This document shows positions 32,701 through 34,920 of a stretch of 34,920 bases of DNA, in pieces. The translations under genes and the position numbers were made by a program. Under the pieces are notes generated by a model that was not told the origin of the DNA, ran no database searches, and saw only the letters and a list, made by a program, of their open reading frames with translations. The stretch comes from an uncultured Anaerolineae bacterium (GTDB taxonomy: Bacteria > Chloroflexota > Anaerolineae > Anaerolineales > Villigracilaceae), in the NCBI GenBank assembly GCA_903846015.1, contig CAIMZS010000086.1, positions 1-34,920 of the forward strand, in the 5' to 3' direction. Positions within the stretch are counted from its first letter, which is position 1; each line of letters begins with the position of its first letter.

Positions 32701-34062
32701 ATTGACGAGATCGAAAGTCCCGGTTCGACGAAATTGCGCCTGCGTTCGATGTTGGAATCGTTAAATCACGGTCATGCCAACCGCATACGGATTTCAAGAA
32801 CGACCACCAAATCTTACCAACCGGCAGATCGCCTTCGTACCTTGATCGTGCCAGATTTTTCCCCGTTTTGTTCACCAGCGATCGTGCGCCCCTTTATAGA
32901 CCTTGGCTACAAGATCGTGCAGTTACCCTCGCCTGACCATCAAACGGTAGACGTGGGGCTCAAATATACCAACAACGAAATTTGCTACCCGGGCATTATC
33001 ACACTCGGTGATTTAGTAAAGGCCCTGCAATCTGGGAATTATGATTTGTCGCGAACGGCAATTGGGTTTTCACAAACGGGTGGGCAATGCCGGGCCACCA
33101 GTTACCCGTCCATGATCAAAAAAGCGTTGGTGGCGGCGGGGTTTGAGCAGGTGCCGGTCGTGACCCTCTCAACCAGTTTCAGCGTTTTGAACGATCAGCC
33201 TGGGTTCAAGTTCAATATCTGGGATTACACTTACAAAGCCGCGCTTGGCATGATGTTCAACGATGCACTTTCAGAAATGTACCATACCACCATCGTCCGG
33301 GAAAAGAATAAAGGGGATACGCAGGCGATTGCTGATAAATATTTGAATTGGTATATGGATGGAACGATACCCGTGACACAGACCGCTCTACTGGAGTGGT
33401 TGGGGCGCGCTGTTCAGGAATTCAACGCCATTGAAATAAATCAAGGCTATCATCCCCGTGTGGGGATTGTTGGGGAGATTTATGTAAAGTACAATTCTTT
33501 CTCCAATAACCATGTGGCGCAGTGGCTGATGGATCAAGGTCTCGAAGTGGTTATGCCCAGTTTCTTCGAGTTCTTTGATGGAGGTTTTGTGAGTACTGAT
33601 CATGCAGTCAGAACGCACATTCAAAAACGCGATGTTAATTGGCTCTTAAATGTATTGGGGCAAAAACTGGCGAGCAGTTTCCTGCATCAATTTGATGAGG
33701 TCATGCAGGGTTTCAACCGTTACCGTTCGCATCACAGCATTCAGGATGTTGCCAAATTGGCACAGGAAATCTTGAGCCTGAACCATCAATACGGCGAAGG
33801 TTGGCTGATTGCCGGTGAAGTTGCTTCGCTGGCGCGGGATGGTGTTCAAAATGTGTTATGTTTACAGCCCTTTGGTTGCATTGCCAATCATGTTATCGCC
33901 AAGGGCGTCCAGAAGCGTTTGCAGGAAAAATACCCTTACCTCAATCTCTTATTCCTGGATGCAGATGCCGGCGTGAGCGAAGTGAACTTCTTTAACCGCA
34001 TGCACTTCTTTGTCAACCATGCCCGCACCGGCCCTACTGGAACGGGCATTATCGCAGATTGA
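29704..34062 (+). CDS. Fused double activase of the 2-hydroxyacyl-CoA dehydratase / benzoyl-CoA reductase type
   Basis: The start at MSINPYRLGIDIG gives 1452 residues; the frame extends 19 codons upstream. Residues 6-270 and 335-600 are two ASKHA activase modules (GIDIGSTTAK and GIDSGSTTTK). Each holds the 4Fe-4S cysteines of activases: Cys128 (GSCAGGTG) and Cys167 (SRCGVF); Cys463/Cys467 (EACSSGCGS) and Cys502 (TRCTVF). A Cys cluster, CKGCENKC (632-639), follows, then a DUF2229-type domain from about 700 and a C-terminal HgdB-like part (SPFCSP, SQTGGQCRATSYP). Activases use ATP to inject a low-potential electron into a dehydratase or reductase. Such giant fusions are widespread in anaerobes, but their partner is generally unknown. 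No separate dehydratase gene is nearby. The protein is strongly oxygen-sensitive by design. Confidence 0.92.
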   Translation: MSINPYRLGIDIGSTTAKIVLLNSDGAVLFSGYRRHNAETIATLLSLLRDAKEKLGDVRVEFLVTGSAGMGIAETYALPFIQEVVASAEVIHQQYPDVRTLIDIGGEDAKIIFFDEQYRPDMRMNGSCAGGTGAFIDEMATLLGVPVSDLDNLASRYTTIYPMASRCGVFAKTDLQNLLSRQVPKEDIAASVFHAVVLQTLATLARGRKVRPTLLFSGGPFTFMPSLKRAFLKVLNLTDEQVVDAEAPELLPALGAALSPSVPVLAGSIENSARRIESLQGLIDILAQEKLHAQAQVNRHPALFESPEQQRDWVENHKDHRIEKVALADCVDGEYFLGIDSGSTTTKVVLIDVQGRVAFSHYANNAGNSIDAVQTGLGNIRKAFAGKGFLPRIARSVVTGYGEDLIRAGFGLDAGIVETLAHFRAAKAFDPDATFILDIGGQDMKAIFIKDGQIQNIEINEACSSGCGSFIESFARNMGYGVAKFAQLACQAGAPYNLGTRCTVFMNSRVKQALREGAKISDISAGLAYSVIKNALHKVLKITNTDILGEHIVVQGGTFRNPAVQMALEKLIGRPVVCPDLAELMGGYGAALTARDAWLAGQDEPSTFIGLGGMDISADLPGKSYQRRDIRCKGCENKCTVTKLGFPNGNSFFSGNRCEKIYSNAGKAERKGVNVPALKVALLFDRKNPSIDDANSIDSSKKPAKSVGLTIGIPRVLNLFENYPFWHALFTECGLRVHLSSASSNALYQDGAGHIMSENLCFPGKLVSGHIMDLIKAGVDRIFYPMVFYEKNEFTDARNTYNCPVVSGYPDVIRSAIDPQRNTAIPLDMPAISFRDDDLLAKACMEYLDKLGIRSSVIKRALKKAHQAQDEFKRQLIEIGAQVIRDSELNGRPLILLMGRPYHIDPLINHNIPELLTDFGVDVITEDCIPMTGQTLANRHVMTQWEYLNRYFHAAHWVGKHENVELVQLNSFGCGPDPFILDEVRAILAEDGKRPTVIRIDEIESPGSTKLRLRSMLESLNHGHANRIRISRTTTKSYQPADRLRTLIVPDFSPFCSPAIVRPFIDLGYKIVQLPSPDHQTVDVGLKYTNNEICYPGIITLGDLVKALQSGNYDLSRTAIGFSQTGGQCRATSYPSMIKKALVAAGFEQVPVVTLSTSFSVLNDQPGFKFNIWDYTYKAALGMMFNDALSEMYHTTIVREKNKGDTQAIADKYLNWYMDGTIPVTQTALLEWLGRAVQEFNAIEINQGYHPRVGIVGEIYVKYNSFSNNHVAQWLMDQGLEVVMPSFFEFFDGGFVSTDHAVRTHIQKRDVNWLLNVLGQKLASSFLHQFDEVMQGFNRYRSHHSIQDVAKLAQEILSLNHQYGEGWLIAGEVASLARDGVQNVLCLQPFGCIANHVIAKGVQKRLQEKYPYLNLLFLDADAGVSEVNFFNRMHFFVNHARTGPTGTGIIAD

Positions 34063-34083
34063 CGCTGAGTGTGATGATGACGA

Positions 34084-34104
34084 TAGCCCCGGTTCCTGCA
34101 CGGG
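34084..34104 (+). repeat. Dispersed GC-rich element, copy K
   Basis: TAG followed by CCCCGGTTCCTGCACGGG is one of the cleanest copies and best shows the CCCG...CGGG ends that could form a short stem. It lies between the activase and PAP2 genes. Confidence 0.7.
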
Positions 34105-34164
34105 CGCCGGTTAGAGATTGGGTCTATTGAAAGATAAATATAAAAACCCTGAGTAACAAAGGAT

Positions 34165-34782
34165 GTGAATTTGGATACGATTCTACCGCTTTCCTTTCGG
34201 ATGGAAATCCTGGCAGTGACGCTCGTCGGCTGGTTGATCCTTTATTTCTTTGTTAATCGGCTGCAGGTGAAACCTGGTCGCCGCATTAATTTCGGCATAG
34301 CCCTGGATCAAAAAATCCCGTACTGGCCAAAATTTGCGCTGGTTTATTTTTCCACTTATATTTTTGTAGTACAACCTTTTTTCATTCTGGCGCAGGCGCG
34401 ATTGTTTACCTGGATGGTGGTGAGTTTTTTATCCATCAGTGTGTTTGCCAGCCTGATACATGCCATTATTCCGTCCAAGATTGAACGGGTGGAACAGGTC
34501 AGCATGGGCGGTGTTGTGGGCTGGATGCTCGATTTGTTCCAAAAAACCTGTAAGCCTTATGGCAATTTTCCCAGCATGCATGTTGGTTTGTCGGTCCCTG
34601 TGGTGGCTGCGAATTTCATGGTTGCAGGGCCGGTGGCAGGGAGTGTTGCACTGGTGTGGGCGGTTTTGATCGCACTTTCCACCCTCTTTACCAAGCAGCA
34701 CACTATTTTGGATGTGTTAGCTGGCGTTGCGGGTGGGATAGTGGTTTTTACGCTGACCTTCTGGTTGATGTTGGCTGGCTAG
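34165..34782 (+). CDS. PAP2-superfamily integral membrane phosphatase-like protein
   Basis: A protein of about 205 residues with five or six membrane helices. The later PAP2 motifs are present: GNFPSMHVGLS (phosphatase motif 2, His as acid) and TKQHTILDVLAG (motif 3, nucleophile His). Motif 1 is degenerate. It resembles the inositol-phosphorylceramide-synthase-like branch, which handles lipid phosphates. The start is uncertain: GTG at 34165 lies only one base after AAAGGA (34158-34163), while TTG at 34171 has a normal 7-base spacing; ATG at 34201 has no ribosome binding site. It stands alone, about 100 bases after the activase gene. Role in lipid A, undecaprenyl or phospholipid turnover cannot be told. 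Confidence 0.85.
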   Translation: MNLDTILPLSFRMEILAVTLVGWLILYFFVNRLQVKPGRRINFGIALDQKIPYWPKFALVYFSTYIFVVQPFFILAQARLFTWMVVSFLSISVFASLIHAIIPSKIERVEQVSMGGVVGWMLDLFQKTCKPYGNFPSMHVGLSVPVVAANFMVAGPVAGSVALVWAVLIALSTLFTKQHTILDVLAGVAGGIVVFTLTFWLMLAG

Positions 34783-34806
34783 CGTTGCTGCTCCCGGCCT
34801 AAGCGC

Positions 34807-34827
34807 TAGTCCCGGTTCCCGCATGGG
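34807..34827 (+). repeat. Dispersed GC-rich element, copy L
   Basis: TAG followed by TCCCGGTTCCCGCATGGG lies downstream of the PAP2 stop. It also follows the possible end of a minus-strand gene entering from the right edge. Confidence 0.65.
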
Positions 34828-34837
34828 GGTGCGCTGC

Positions 34838-34920
34838 TCATAGCCCTGGGCGTACTCGGCAAATCAGATGCGCTTGTCCTGTGGGCAGAATGGCGTCACC
34901 GTACACAAATTCCAATTCCA
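34838..34920 (-). CDS. Possible 3' end of a gene running off the window
   Basis: On the minus strand one frame is open from the right edge to TGA at 34840-34838 and reads ELEFVYGDAILPTGQAHL then ICRVRPGL. The composition looks protein-like and the stop lies just before a dispersed element, as other gene ends do here. At 26 codons it cannot be identified and may be chance. Confidence 0.3.
   Translation of the reverse strand, partial: ELEFVYGDAILPTGQAHLICRVRPGL

Noticed and set aside
1..34920. Insertion sequences, integrases or phage genes
   Set aside because: None of the translated products resembles a transposase, integrase or phage protein.

Overview
The window looks like chromosomal DNA of an anaerobic or facultatively anaerobic member of the Chloroflexota, most likely class Anaerolineae. 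This is inferred from protein style: a sugar-binding lipoprotein with an Ala/Pro/Thr linker, a caspase with helical repeats, a Thr/Pro stalk and an FGE-type domain, a fused 2-hydroxyacyl-CoA dehydratase activase, and many Gfo/Idh/MocA and ROK proteins. No rRNA, tRNA, CRISPR, transposase, integrase or phage gene was seen, so species-level placement is not possible.

Layout. 1-5 kb: an aldo/keto reductase and a short-chain dehydrogenase (SDR) in tandem (+), a DedA membrane protein coupled to a small membrane-anchored protein (-), a decayed C-terminal remnant of a large LuxR/AfsR-type regulator, and a second SDR (+). 5-8.3 kb: a membrane-anchored penicillin/acyl-homoserine-lactone acylase-type Ntn hydrolase (-), a 537-bp non-coding stretch and a LysE exporter (+). 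8.5-10.8 kb: a predicted membrane-spanning caspase with an EF-hand loop and an FGE-type domain. 11-13.7 kb: xylA and xylB. 14.3-16.4 kb: an orphan soluble PAS-GAF-PAS histidine kinase. 16.4-26.8 kb: a sugar-catabolic block with KDPG aldolase and KDG kinase (-), then, reading divergently, a ROK repressor, a SIS-domain protein, a ROK kinase, an ABC importer (binding lipoprotein and two permeases, no ATPase) and two Gfo/Idh/MocA oxidoreductases. 26.9-29.6 kb: a flavin amine oxidase downstream of an M20-type carbamoylase/allantoate amidohydrolase (-). 29.7-34.1 kb: a 1452-residue double-activase fusion. 34.2-34.8 kb: a PAP2-type membrane protein, then the window edge.

How the genes work together. 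The 11-27 kb part is mostly carbohydrate import and breakdown: xylose to xylulose 5-phosphate (XylA/XylB), 2-keto-3-deoxygluconate to pyruvate and glyceraldehyde 3-phosphate (KDG kinase/KDPG aldolase), and an ABC-imported sugar handled by two dehydrogenases, a SIS protein and a ROK kinase. The ROK repressor gene has a strong promoter whose -10 box sits inside a long inverted repeat, which suggests autoregulation.

The least expected feature is non-coding. A short GC-rich element (core like CCCGGTTCCTGCACGGG) occurs about 12 times, always between genes and always on the same strand. At two places, a pair of these elements is followed by a nearly identical 52-bp repeat built from ATCTGCG units.
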